A DNA stretch of 64,000 nucleotides, taken from positions 171,190 to 235,189 of the forward strand of contig NZ_JMTM01000065.1 in NCBI RefSeq assembly GCF_001662485.1. The letters run 5' to 3'. The position numbers were made by a program, and so were the translations under genes. The DNA is from Flavobacterium succinicans (GTDB taxonomy: Bacteria > Bacteroidota > Bacteroidia > Flavobacteriales > Flavobacteriaceae). Under the pieces are notes generated by a model. That model made no database searches. It had not been told where the DNA came from and worked only from the letters and a program-made list of their open reading frames with translations. The stretch's first letter is position 1, and each line of letters opens with the position of its first letter. Of the stretch, positions 23,577-32,882 are shown piece by piece.

Positions 23577-24689
23577 ATGCAAAATCCAACACTACCTACA
23601 AAAAAACATTACGCCATTTTAGATGGTTTGCGAGGAGTGGCTGCTATTATGGTGGTCGCTTTTCATATTATGGAAGCGCACGCCACGAGTCGGTTTGACC
23701 AAGTCATCAATCACGGGTACTTGGCGGTTGATTTTTTCTTTTTGCTTTCGGGCTTTGTGATTAGTTATGCTTATGATGACCGCTGGAGCAAAATGTCTAT
23801 AGGCGATTTTTTCAAAATCAGACTCATTCGATTACAACCAATGGTTATTATGGGAATGATTGTGGGCGCCTTGTGTTTCTATTATCAGGATTCGGTTTTG
23901 TGGCCCAACATTCACCAAGTGCCGCTTTGGAAAATGCTGCTCATTATGGTCATTGGCTTTACTTTGATTCCTGTGCCCACTTCAATGGATATTCGAGGAT
24001 GGCAAGAAATGCATCCGCTAGATGGCCCAGGTTGGTCGCTATTCTTTGAATATATTGGTAATATTTTATATGCCTTGTTCGTGAGAAAATTTTCGAATAC
24101 TGCTTTGGCTGTGCTCGTTTTTCTATCGGGTTGCTTTTTGATTCATCTAACCTTAACCAGTCCCAACGGAGATGTAATCGGAGGTTGGTCATTGGTTCCC
24201 GAACAACTTCACATTGGCTTTGCCCGACTTCTTTTTCCGTTTTTTGGTGGGTTGTTATTGCATCGAATCGTGAGACTTACGACTATCAAAAATGCTTTTC
24301 TGTGGTCGAGTTTGTTACTTGTCGTTGTTTTGGCAATGCCAAGAATTGGTGACAGTACGACTGTTTGGCAAAACGGATTATACGATTCGTTGAGCATTAT
24401 CATTCTTTTTCCGCTCATCGTTTATATTGGCGCTAGCGGAACCCTAGAAGGTAAAAACGCTTCACGGGTTTGCCAATTTTTGGGCGACATCTCCTATCCT
24501 ATTTACATCACGCATTATCCTTTAATTTATATCTACACGGCTTGGGTTGCCAATGGAAAAATCCCGTTTCAAGAAGCGTTACCGATGAGTATTTTGACCG
24601 TGGTGAGCGCAATTGTTTTGGCCTATGCCTGCTTGAAATGGTATGACGAACCCGTTAGAAATTGGCTTAAAAAGAAAGTTCTTAAGTAA
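23577..24689 (+). CDS. Membrane acyltransferase, family 3
   Basis: The protein has 370 residues from the ATG at 23577. It has an N-terminal LDGLRGVAAIMVVAFH motif with the conserved histidine (about residue 27) and about ten membrane helices, as in acyltransferases that add acetyl or other acyl groups to sugars of surface polysaccharides. Its position beside glycoside hydrolases suggests sugar acylation, but no substrate is known. An AATCTTTG element ends 3 nt before the ATG, a one-mismatch -7 box. Confidence 0.87.
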   Translation: MQNPTLPTKKHYAILDGLRGVAAIMVVAFHIMEAHATSRFDQVINHGYLAVDFFFLLSGFVISYAYDDRWSKMSIGDFFKIRLIRLQPMVIMGMIVGALCFYYQDSVLWPNIHQVPLWKMLLIMVIGFTLIPVPTSMDIRGWQEMHPLDGPGWSLFFEYIGNILYALFVRKFSNTALAVLVFLSGCFLIHLTLTSPNGDVIGGWSLVPEQLHIGFARLLFPFFGGLLLHRIVRLTTIKNAFLWSSLLLVVVLAMPRIGDSTTVWQNGLYDSLSIIILFPLIVYIGASGTLEGKNASRVCQFLGDISYPIYITHYPLIYIYTAWVANGKIPFQEALPMSILTVVSAIVLAYACLKWYDEPVRNWLKKKVLK

Positions 24690-24738
24690 TTAGTGCTTGG
24701 TTAACCCGTTGGGTGAAATACAAATAAAAAAAGAATTA

Positions 24739-24877
24739 ACCACATAGATTCATAGATTAAACTAAATGAACATAGAAAAAATAGAAATAGCAGTATTTTT
24801 TACTAGATGAGCTATGTGAATAGTAAAACGTCTTTTATTTCTATTAAAAACCTATAAATTCTATGCTTCTATGTGGT
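24739..24877. repeat. Palindromic repeat, family II, copy 3
   Basis: The ends ACCACATAGATTCATAGA and CTATGCTTCTATGTGGT are inverted. The inner GAAATAGCA/GTATTTT stem is decayed, but AGCTATGTGAATAGTAAAACG matches copy 1 closely. It sits just behind the acyltransferase gene. Confidence 0.85.
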
Positions 24878-25189
24878 AAAAAGCATTTTACACAATGAGT
24901 AATTGGTTATTTAAAAGTAGCTAAAAATTAAAAAGTTAGGAACCCATAAATCCATCAAAGGGAAAATTGCGTATATCAGAAGATACGTTCCTAAAAAATA
25001 AAAGGAACACCTCAACAACATATCGACCATTAGCTAATAAAAAACCCAGATAAATACCACACCCCAAAATTCTTTCACTACGAAAGTTCTCCGGAATTTT
25101 ATTACTAAAAGCCAATGGTTAACTTACCAAAAGAGCGATACTCTCACACAGAAAGTATCGCTCTTGTTTTTATCAAAAATCTTAATGGT
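24878..25189. other. Gene-free stretch between convergent operons
   Basis: No gene is seen. Weak inverted repeats include CGTAT/ATACG near 24973-24990 and AAAATTC/GAATTTT at 25066-25100. The clear terminator at 25131-25165 follows. Confidence 0.5.
25131..25165. terminator. Bidirectional terminator at the end of the PUL
   Basis: A perfect 12-bp stem AAGAGCGATACT/AGTATCGCTCTT (25131-25142 and 25154-25165) lies 24 bp behind the last PUL gene on the minus strand. T-rich sequence follows on both strands. Confidence 0.8.
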
Positions 25190-27349
25190 CTATTTAACTT
25201 GGACGCTTACCGAATTTACAATTTCTTTTGAGGAAGTGCCTATATGAAAAACAAATTCTCCTGGTTCTACTTTCCAGTTGGCATTTTTTTCATCATAAAA
25301 AGCCAAATCTTTTATCTTGACTTTAAGCGAAACTTCTTTTTGTTCGCCTGATTTCAACACTACTTTTTCAAAAGCTTTCAACTCTTTTTGAGGTCGTAGC
25401 ACTGAACAAACGGGTTGACTAGCATACAACTGAAGTACTTCTGCTCCTTCAAGTTGTCCTGTGTTTTTGAGGGTACATTTTAGCGTTACCGTATCGTTTA
25501 CATCGAAAGTTTTTTTATCTGTTGCAACATTGGAAATAGCAAATGAAGTATACGACAATCCAAAACCGAAAGGATAAAGTGGTTCTATTTTCTTGGTGTC
25601 ATACCATCTGTAGCCAACTAAAATATCTTCTTCATACTTCACTTTTAAATCCCTTCCCGGATAATTTCCTAAAGCAACATCGGGTGATTGTTGCAAACTA
25701 ACTGGCAAAGTTATCGGTAATTTTCCTGAAGGATATTGCTTTCCGCTCAACACATCCATCACAGCATTTCCAGCTTCCATTCCACCGTACCACGCCCAAA
25801 CAATTGAAGGAACACGTGTTTGAATTCCTGACAATTCCAAAGGAGAACCTGCAATGATTACCACAATGGTTTTCGGATTGGCTTTGGTTACTTCTTGAAT
25901 TAAGGTTTCTTGTCCATAAGGCAAACGCATATGAATTCTATCAAACGACTCCGAATCGAAATCGTGATTTAATCCTGCAAAAACAATCGCCACATCGGAC
26001 TTTTTGGCTTGAGCCACTGCTTCATCGATTAATTTCCAATCGACAAAATCAGAATTTAATTGCCCTTTGTTGCTGCCTTCTCCTGGCGAAGATTGCTTAT
26101 TGTAGCCTTGAGCATAATTAATTTGCAATTGGTTTCCGTACTTATTGGTAATCGCTTCTAATGGTGTGATTTCGTACAAAGGCTTAATTTCGGAGCTCAA
26201 TCCACCGCCACAATGCTTTCTGGTCGCATTGTCCCCAATAACCGCCACCGATTTCAAAGCATTCATGGGCAGAGGCAACAGTTGGTTTTCGTTCTTTAAT
26301 AAAACTATAGATTCCACTGCCGATTGATACGCTAGCGCTTGGTGTTCCTTGGTATTCACACTGCCTTTGATTCTGGTTTTGGGATCTAAAACTTTCGTTT
26401 TAATCATCACTCGCAACACATTGGCTACTTTTTCATCTACTACGCTTTCTTTTACTTTTCCCTCTTGCACCGCTTTAATCAAAGGATCCGCAAAATACCA
26501 TTCGTTATAATTGGTTTTATTAGTTCCCATTTCTAAATCCAATCCAGCCAAAGCCGCATTGACTGTACTGTGAGTTGCATCCCAATCCGACATATAAACG
26601 CCTTTGAATTGGTATAAATCGCGCAAAATAGTTCGTCCCAACAACATATTCTCCGTGCAATAATCACCTCTAAATTTATTGTAAGCGCCCATCACGGTTA
26701 ACACTTTTGCGTCCATAACTGCAGCTTTAAAACCAGGCAAATAAATTTCGTGCAAAGCCCTGTCGCTCATCGTTACATCAATCACAAATCGATTGTCTTC
26801 TTGATTATTCGCCGCAAAATGTTTTACACTTGCCGCCACATCTTTGCTTTGCAAAGCTTTAATATAGCTAACCGTCAATTGAGAAATTAGAAAAGGATCT
26901 TCACTTAAATACTCAAAATTTCTTCCACATAAAGGACTTCTAATAATATTGATACCTGGTCCTAAGAGCACATCTTTTTTTCTAAATCGGGCCTCTTCTC
27001 CCAAAACATAACCTCGTTGGGCAGTCAAATCTAAATTCCAAGTGGCGGCCATAGCAGTACCGGGAGGAAAACAAGTAACCGCATCATCTTTCCAACCAGC
27101 ATATTGCCAATTGTGTCGGTTCATTTCGGCACGCACGCCGTGGGGCCCATCAGACAAAGCCCATTCTGGTATGCCCAATCGTTTAATATCGGAAACATAA
27201 AACTTAGAATTACCGTGCAATAAACTCACTTTTTCTTGGAGCGTCATTTTTTTTACTAATGACTGAATTCGTTTTTCAGTTGTAGCCTCATTTTGAGAAA
27301 ACGAAAGCAACCCAACTAATAAAACAAATAATAGCAATATCTTCTTCAT
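25190..27349 (-). CDS. GH3 beta-glucosidase (last gene of the PUL)
   Basis: The protein has 719 residues from the ATG at 27349, chosen because it gives a normal signal peptide (MKKILLLF... to SFSQ). It has DGPHGVR, KHFAANNQE and the nucleophile motif VYMSDWDATHS with D255. The alpha/beta domain follows and then a fibronectin-III-like end (VLQLYASQP). It cleaves terminal beta-glucosyl units. It is the third GH3 enzyme in the window and differs from the bglX-type gene at 28414 by lacking the FGQDVIHG region. A gap of 120 bp separates it from the esterase gene, and the operon terminator follows. Confidence 0.92.
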   Translation of the reverse strand: MKKILLLFVLLVGLLSFSQNEATTEKRIQSLVKKMTLQEKVSLLHGNSKFYVSDIKRLGIPEWALSDGPHGVRAEMNRHNWQYAGWKDDAVTCFPPGTAMAATWNLDLTAQRGYVLGEEARFRKKDVLLGPGINIIRSPLCGRNFEYLSEDPFLISQLTVSYIKALQSKDVAASVKHFAANNQEDNRFVIDVTMSDRALHEIYLPGFKAAVMDAKVLTVMGAYNKFRGDYCTENMLLGRTILRDLYQFKGVYMSDWDATHSTVNAALAGLDLEMGTNKTNYNEWYFADPLIKAVQEGKVKESVVDEKVANVLRVMIKTKVLDPKTRIKGSVNTKEHQALAYQSAVESIVLLKNENQLLPLPMNALKSVAVIGDNATRKHCGGGLSSEIKPLYEITPLEAITNKYGNQLQINYAQGYNKQSSPGEGSNKGQLNSDFVDWKLIDEAVAQAKKSDVAIVFAGLNHDFDSESFDRIHMRLPYGQETLIQEVTKANPKTIVVIIAGSPLELSGIQTRVPSIVWAWYGGMEAGNAVMDVLSGKQYPSGKLPITLPVSLQQSPDVALGNYPGRDLKVKYEEDILVGYRWYDTKKIEPLYPFGFGLSYTSFAISNVATDKKTFDVNDTVTLKCTLKNTGQLEGAEVLQLYASQPVCSVLRPQKELKAFEKVVLKSGEQKEVSLKVKIKDLAFYDEKNANWKVEPGEFVFHIGTSSKEIVNSVSVQVK

Positions 27350-27469
27350 AGCATTGATGTTAAAATTTAGCATTAGTTAAAATGAAGGTCACAAGCGCCA
27401 ATAAAAACACCGTAACTTTCTGTATTACAATATAATGAAATTTGATTATGAATCTCTATTTCAATTGTA

Positions 27470-28402
27470 CTAATTGTGTTGCATTTCTGGGTGATTGCTA
27501 TCTTTCTTGTTAAGATTTACAATGGCTATGGCAAATTCTTTTCCCAAATCTATATATCCCTCGCTTTTATAATGGTATTTATCCGAATAAAAATACTTGG
27601 AGGTGCTTCGCACAATACGCACGTTGGGTTCCGTAAGGGCAAATTTTTCTTGTCCGTATTGAACTAATTCCCCAAAACCCCAAACTTTCCCATCGGGATC
27701 ATCTCCAGAATCGGATATTTTTCCGATGACAATTGGTAAGTCATTGTTTCTAAAAGCGGCTCGAATGAGTTGCATCAATCGTTTCAAATTGTCATAATAG
27801 TGGTTTGCAATTTGTTCTGTTTTGTCGGCATCGCTTTCGCCTTGCATCCAAAGAATTCCGCTAGGCACCAACACGTCTTCAACACCATCGCCATTGATAT
27901 CCTTTACAGCCATCGCAGCTTGCACTGTTTTTAAAAAATAATCGTATTGATTTTTTACTCTTCTAAAATCAGGCTCCCAAGAACCATATAATTTAGTGCC
28001 ACTGCTATCAATTGCTGAACCGTTTCGGGCATATTTTATAATGGCAATCTTTTGATTGGGATATGCCTCTTGCAATTTTTGAACAAACGAAAGCTCAACC
28101 CCAAATCGGTCAGATAGCGTATTGCTTTTGCCATCCGAAGCAAAACCCGTTCCGTGACCAGGTTGCAAAACGGCCCACTTTCCTAAACCGCCATTGGCAT
28201 CATTATCCCCAACTGGATTGCCTTGATATATAAAAGCATTTTTACTTTTTTTGCGTAAGGCTTCTGGTAACTCTTTCACATAGCCAAAGCCTTCCATATT
28301 AGATTGTCCTCCCAAATAATATACGCTGATGGTATCTTTTTTTGTCTGTGCGAAAAGCACAAAAGGTATCAAAAGAAAAAAGGTCAACTTTTTCAATTTC
28401 AT
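27470..28402 (-). CDS. Secreted SGNH esterase (sialate O-acetylesterase / CE6-like)
   Basis: The 310-residue protein has a signal peptide (to about residue 19, VLFAQ). The catalytic serine lies in GGQSNMEGFG (S34), with SGILWMQGESD in the middle and a C-terminal DKYHYKSEGYIDLG holding the Asp/His pair. This layout is that of carbohydrate esterases that remove acetyl groups from polysaccharides (CE6 and sialate O-acetylesterase relatives). In this PUL it probably removes acetyl groups from the glucan or an associated glycan. It starts 11 bp behind the GH3 gene. Confidence 0.85.
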   Translation of the reverse strand: MKLKKLTFFLLIPFVLFAQTKKDTISVYYLGGQSNMEGFGYVKELPEALRKKSKNAFIYQGNPVGDNDANGGLGKWAVLQPGHGTGFASDGKSNTLSDRFGVELSFVQKLQEAYPNQKIAIIKYARNGSAIDSSGTKLYGSWEPDFRRVKNQYDYFLKTVQAAMAVKDINGDGVEDVLVPSGILWMQGESDADKTEQIANHYYDNLKRLMQLIRAAFRNNDLPIVIGKISDSGDDPDGKVWGFGELVQYGQEKFALTEPNVRIVRSTSKYFYSDKYHYKSEGYIDLGKEFAIAIVNLNKKDSNHPEMQHN

Positions 28403-28413
28403 TTTTTTAAAGA

Positions 28414-30639
28414 TTAAAATATTAATTCAAAACTGTCTTTCAAGCGAATATCGGCGGATGAAGCTCCTAATTGCACTTCGAACGCACCCGGTTCAGGCGC
28501 CCATTCTAATTTGGCATTATAAAAAGCTAATTTTTCTTTATCAATCGTAAACGTAATCTTTTGCGAAGCTCCCGCTTTTAAAAACACTTTTTGAAAATCA
28601 CGCAACTCTTTTATAGGTCGCACTACGCTACCCACTTGATCTCTTAGATACAATTGTACCACTTCTTCTCCATCGAATTTTCCGGTGTTGGTAAGGGTAA
28701 ACGAAACGGTTATGGTTTCATTTTTCTTGATTACTTTTTTAGACAATTGTAAATCGGAGTAGTTGAAAGTGGTATAACTCAATCCGTAACCAAAAGGAAA
28801 CTTCGGACTGTTTTTTAAGTCGATATAAGCCGAAACATAATTAGTAGCCGTTTCGTTCGGCGCTGGTCTTCCGGTATTGAAGTGATTGTAATAAATTGGA
28901 ATTTGTCCTTCTTCTCTCGGAAAAGACATTGGCAATTTTCCTGAAGGATTGTAATCGCCAAACAACACATCGGCAATGGCATTCCCCGCTTCAGAACCCA
29001 ACCACCAAGTATACAAAATAGCAGGCACTTGATCTGCTGTCCAATTAAAAATAAGTGGTCTTCCCGCATTGATCAATACGACTACTGGTTTGCCCGTGGC
29101 TTGAATGGCTTTTACTAATTCTTCTTGTACTCCTGGCAGACGCAAATTGCTACGGCTTTTGGCCTCGCCACTTTGATCTCTTCGTTCGCCAATGCTCAAA
29201 ACTACCACATCTGCTTGATTGGCCACGGCAATAGCTTCTGCAAAACCTTCTGTATTGTCTCCTTCGATGTCGCAACCTTTGGCATACAAAAGTTGTGTGT
29301 TCTTCCCTACTTTATTTTGCAATCCGTCCCACTGCGAAACAATCTCTTTGGTATAATCCAATTCGGGTAATTCTACCGACCAGAAACCCATATTTTGTTT
29401 GTATTCTTTTACCAAAGGACCAATGAATGCAATGGTTTTGATCGATTTTGAAAGTGGTAAAATTCCTTTTTCGTTTTTCAACAAAACAATACTTTTGGCT
29501 GCCATTGCTCTAGCCACTTTTCGATGTTCTGGATTGTTTAAGGCTTTTTGCTCGCGCTCTTCATTATTGAATTTGAAGGGATCATCGAACAATCCCAACT
29601 CGAATTTCTTTCGTAATATCCGTTTTACCGCATCATCAATCAAAGCCATTGGCACTTTTTTCTCTTTTACCAATTGTGCCAAATGATAACGATAGGCATT
29701 GCTTTCCATATCCATATCGCTACCCGCTGTAATCGCGGCCAATGCTGCTTCTTTGTTATCTTTTGCATAACCGTGATTGACCATTTCGCCAATAGAGCCC
29801 CAGTCTGAAACTACGAAACCTTTAAAATTCCACTTCCCTTTAAGAATATCGCGTTGCAGATAGGCATTCCCTGTGGCTGGAATTCCGTTCAAGTCATTAA
29901 ACGAATTCATAAATGTTGCCGCACCCGCATCTAAAGCAGCTTTGAAAGGAGGCAAATAGGTTTCCCACAACATTCTATTACTCATATCTACTGAATTATA
30001 GTCGCGTCCGCCCACCGCAGCACCATAGGCCGCAAAGTGTTTGACACAAGCCATCACCGAAGTAACGTCTCCTAAATTTCCTTGAAAACCTTTAACTCTT
30101 GCATAAGCAATTTTAAAACCCAAGTAGGTATCTTCTCCAGCACCTTCCATCACACGACCCCATCTTGGATCTCTAGAAATATCGACCATAGGCGCAAACG
30201 CCCAGTGAATTCCGGCAGCCGCAGCCTCTGTAGCAGCAATTCTTGCCGTAAGTTCCATCGCCTCCAAATCCCAAGAAGCGGCTTCCGCCAAAGGAATTGG
30301 AAAAGTGGTTTTGTATCCGTGAATCACGTCTTGACCAAACAACAACGGAATTTTCAAACGCGATTGCATTGCCAATTCTTGGTATTGTCGCGTATATTTG
30401 GTACCCAAAATATTCAACATAGAACCAATTAGTCCTTGTTTGATTTCGGTTTGTTTGTTGGGATTAATGGTGATAGGACCAGTAGCAGCATTATCACCAG
30501 TATATTGATTGAGTTGCCCTATTTTTTCTTCCAAAGTCATTTGTCGCAATAACGCCTCGACTTTTTGATCAATATTCTTGGATTGTGCAAAAACCAGCAC
30601 ATTGCACCCCAAAAATAGCATTAGTATTACCTTTTTCAT
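28414..30639 (-). CDS. bglX: GH3 beta-glucosidase, BglX type
   Basis: The 741-residue enzyme has a signal peptide (VFAQ, about residue 19). It has the BglX features FGQDVIHGYKTTFP (about residues 101-114), GRVMEGAGED, CVKHFAAYGA and the nucleophile motif GFVVSDWGS with D279. The alpha/beta domain and a fibronectin-III-like end (VVQLYLRDQ) follow. BglX enzymes hydrolyse beta-1,2/1,3/1,4/1,6 gluco-oligosaccharides in the periplasm. It follows the ADP-ribosylglycohydrolase-like gene by 5 bp and so is translationally linked in the PUL. Confidence 0.92.
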   Translation of the reverse strand: MKKVILMLFLGCNVLVFAQSKNIDQKVEALLRQMTLEEKIGQLNQYTGDNAATGPITINPNKQTEIKQGLIGSMLNILGTKYTRQYQELAMQSRLKIPLLFGQDVIHGYKTTFPIPLAEAASWDLEAMELTARIAATEAAAAGIHWAFAPMVDISRDPRWGRVMEGAGEDTYLGFKIAYARVKGFQGNLGDVTSVMACVKHFAAYGAAVGGRDYNSVDMSNRMLWETYLPPFKAALDAGAATFMNSFNDLNGIPATGNAYLQRDILKGKWNFKGFVVSDWGSIGEMVNHGYAKDNKEAALAAITAGSDMDMESNAYRYHLAQLVKEKKVPMALIDDAVKRILRKKFELGLFDDPFKFNNEEREQKALNNPEHRKVARAMAAKSIVLLKNEKGILPLSKSIKTIAFIGPLVKEYKQNMGFWSVELPELDYTKEIVSQWDGLQNKVGKNTQLLYAKGCDIEGDNTEGFAEAIAVANQADVVVLSIGERRDQSGEAKSRSNLRLPGVQEELVKAIQATGKPVVVLINAGRPLIFNWTADQVPAILYTWWLGSEAGNAIADVLFGDYNPSGKLPMSFPREEGQIPIYYNHFNTGRPAPNETATNYVSAYIDLKNSPKFPFGYGLSYTTFNYSDLQLSKKVIKKNETITVSFTLTNTGKFDGEEVVQLYLRDQVGSVVRPIKELRDFQKVFLKAGASQKITFTIDKEKLAFYNAKLEWAPEPGAFEVQLGASSADIRLKDSFELIF

Positions 30640-30644
30640 TTTCT

Positions 30645-32003
30645 TTAGTACTTATTTAGTTGTGGAATGATCCACACATTTTTTTTAAAATCGACACTTC
30701 CTTTGCTTTCTTCTTGTACGACTCTATCGATAATTTCAATTCCTTTTTGAGCCATATTTTCAAAAGTGTCGATTCCGTTGTTTGGGAATCCCATTCGGGT
30801 TCTGTGAATATTAAATTGATTTGAAAACTTTCGATTAAAGGCTTTTTCAATACCTTCTTTACCCAACATAAAACCTAATAAACCTCCCCAAGTAGCTGTA
30901 GGATTATCAGAATCCCAACCTGCTAGTGTTCCTATCTTAATTGTTTCGACGATATTTCCTTCTCCATAAAAAAGGCTGATTAAACTCGAAGCGAAATTAA
31001 TTCCAGAAGCAAAGCAGCCATTGCAATACCGATTCTTTGAAGTCATATCGTACCCGTCTTTTTGTTCGACTTGATAGCGCTGGTACACCTCATCTCGGGT
31101 TTGTTCCCAAGGTATGTTTTTCAAATACCTGCTCTTTACAAAATCATACATTTTGCTAGCATACGAATCTTTAGGAAGTTGCTTTTTAGCAACCTCAGCC
31201 ATCCAAAGAATACTGTCCTTGTTTGATTTTTTGGTATCCGCAACAGAAGCCAAAGCATACATAGACACATAAAAATTAGCAATCCATTCGGAGTCGTATC
31301 TAGCGGTGTTTTGAATGGGAAGTTTCGCCATTTTTAAAGCAATGTCCGGTCTTGATGGCGCAAAAAAACCAAAAATTTCGGTGGTCAATTGTGCGTCAAT
31401 CATTTCGTATTCAGGATTATTCTTTGGATCTCCGGTAGCAGGAGGAATCATTCCAAGCTGCATTAAATCAAATGCTTTTTGGTTGGAAACCCACAAATAA
31501 TTTTCCTCTTCTTTTTTAATATGCCGCAACCATCCCTCTCTTATATCTTCGCCTGAAAGGATTGATTTTTGCTTGGTATAAAGAAGTTCTTGGTAGATGT
31601 ATTCTATGTCGGTATCATCATCGGAACCCCAAATGCCCTCGGGACCTACAAAAACAAAATCGATGTTTTTAGACAAATCACTCGGAACACCTTGTCCCCA
31701 AATACTTGGCTGATCTGGTTTTCCCCAATCCAATCGGGTATAAAATTTACCCGTTTTGATCTCTCCGATATTGCCTATTTTGTCCATCTCGGTAACCAAA
31801 CCTGTCCAATTGGCAATGCATTGTCCTAACCAAAAACCATAAAGCTTGTCTTTATAATCCCTTCTGGAAATGATCAAATCAGTAGTTTTAGTCGGAGTCG
31901 TTGTAACTAGAGATTTCCTTTTTTTTGTGTCTTTTTGATTTTGACTGTTTAAGGAAACACTCCAAAGCAAAAGAAAAACAGCTGTAGCAATGGGGTACTT
32001 CAT
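30645..32003 (-). CDS. Exported ADP-ribosylglycohydrolase-like protein
   Basis: The 452-residue protein has a signal peptide (LWSVSLNS, about residue 20). Acidic motifs typical of the ADP-ribosylglycohydrolase fold are present: GSDDDTDIEY (about residues 124-133) and GWDSDNPTATWGGLLGFML (about 365-383), which would bind two Mg2+ ions. The family normally removes ADP-ribose from proteins or small molecules inside cells, so an exported member inside a glycan locus is odd. It may cleave a glycosidic bond in the PUL substrate. It sits 2 bp behind the EEP hydrolase gene and 5 bp before GH3. Confidence 0.82.
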   Translation of the reverse strand: MKYPIATAVFLLLWSVSLNSQNQKDTKKRKSLVTTTPTKTTDLIISRRDYKDKLYGFWLGQCIANWTGLVTEMDKIGNIGEIKTGKFYTRLDWGKPDQPSIWGQGVPSDLSKNIDFVFVGPEGIWGSDDDTDIEYIYQELLYTKQKSILSGEDIREGWLRHIKKEEENYLWVSNQKAFDLMQLGMIPPATGDPKNNPEYEMIDAQLTTEIFGFFAPSRPDIALKMAKLPIQNTARYDSEWIANFYVSMYALASVADTKKSNKDSILWMAEVAKKQLPKDSYASKMYDFVKSRYLKNIPWEQTRDEVYQRYQVEQKDGYDMTSKNRYCNGCFASGINFASSLISLFYGEGNIVETIKIGTLAGWDSDNPTATWGGLLGFMLGKEGIEKAFNRKFSNQFNIHRTRMGFPNNGIDTFENMAQKGIEIIDRVVQEESKGSVDFKKNVWIIPQLNKY

Positions 32004-32005
32004 TT

Positions 32006-32860
32006 CTATTTTTTCTTGTTAACTACCAATTCTATATAAACCGGAAAATGATCTGAAGGATAGCGCAAGTCTTTAGCATCAGTCAAAACCGCATATTTTT
32101 GAACCGTCAACCCGCTATTTTTGGACAAAAAGATATAATCAATTCGGTCTTTTACCGCCACATCATAACGAAAACCATTAAAAGTTCCCTCGGGTCCAAA
32201 AGGTTTTTCTTGGGATAGTTCTCTGGCATCTTCCATCACTTTTTTCAATTCCAAAATTCTACTCTCGTTGGGAGTCGTATTGAAATCGCCCATGAAAATA
32301 ACGGGGTAATTTTTAGTATTTAGGTCAGCTATAGTTTTTAAAATAAGCTGAATTCCTTTGGTACGGGCTTCCTGACCCATATGATCCAAATGCGTGTTGA
32401 ATACCCAAAGGAATTGCTTGCTTTTTTTGTCTTTCAATAAAACATAGGTACATACTCGATTGCACGCAGCATCCCATCCCATAGAAACCTGATTAGGCGT
32501 TTCGGACAACCAGAAGGTATTGGATTGCAGGAGATCAAATCGGTCTTTTTTAAAATAAATACAAGAAGCTTCCCCTTTTCCTTCCAATTCTCTGCCAATT
32601 CCCGTCTTGACATAATTCCCAAAAGCTTGAGTCAAATCCGTTACTTGATTGGGTGTTGCTTCTTGAACCCCAAAAACATCTGGTGCATAAAACTGTAGTT
32701 GTGTTATCAAAAAGTCCTTTCGGTGCGACCAATCATTGAGTCCATCGCTGGCTATATCCAAGCGGATATTGTAGGTCATCACTTTTAAAGATTGTGCCGA
32801 AACTGTTACTCCAATCAACAGTACTAAAAGTCCAAGGATTTTGTTTGCTTTGCTTTTCAT
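32006..32860 (-). CDS. Secreted endonuclease/exonuclease/phosphatase-family hydrolase
   Basis: The protein has 284 residues from the ATG at 32860, which starts a signal peptide (to about TVSAQ). All core motifs of the DNase-I/sphingomyelinase-like fold are present: MTYNIR, GVQEA, NTHLDHMG, MGDFN and the final SDHFPV. Metal-dependent phosphodiester hydrolysis is expected. Secreted members recur in Bacteroidota PULs, where their substrates are mostly unknown. It lies between GH16 and the ADP-ribosylglycohydrolase-like gene with gaps of 22 and 2 bp. Confidence 0.86.
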   Translation of the reverse strand: MKSKANKILGLLVLLIGVTVSAQSLKVMTYNIRLDIASDGLNDWSHRKDFLITQLQFYAPDVFGVQEATPNQVTDLTQAFGNYVKTGIGRELEGKGEASCIYFKKDRFDLLQSNTFWLSETPNQVSMGWDAACNRVCTYVLLKDKKSKQFLWVFNTHLDHMGQEARTKGIQLILKTIADLNTKNYPVIFMGDFNTTPNESRILELKKVMEDARELSQEKPFGPEGTFNGFRYDVAVKDRIDYIFLSKNSGLTVQKYAVLTDAKDLRYPSDHFPVYIELVVNKKK

Positions 32861-32882
32861 CAGATAAAGGAATTCGTTGGTA

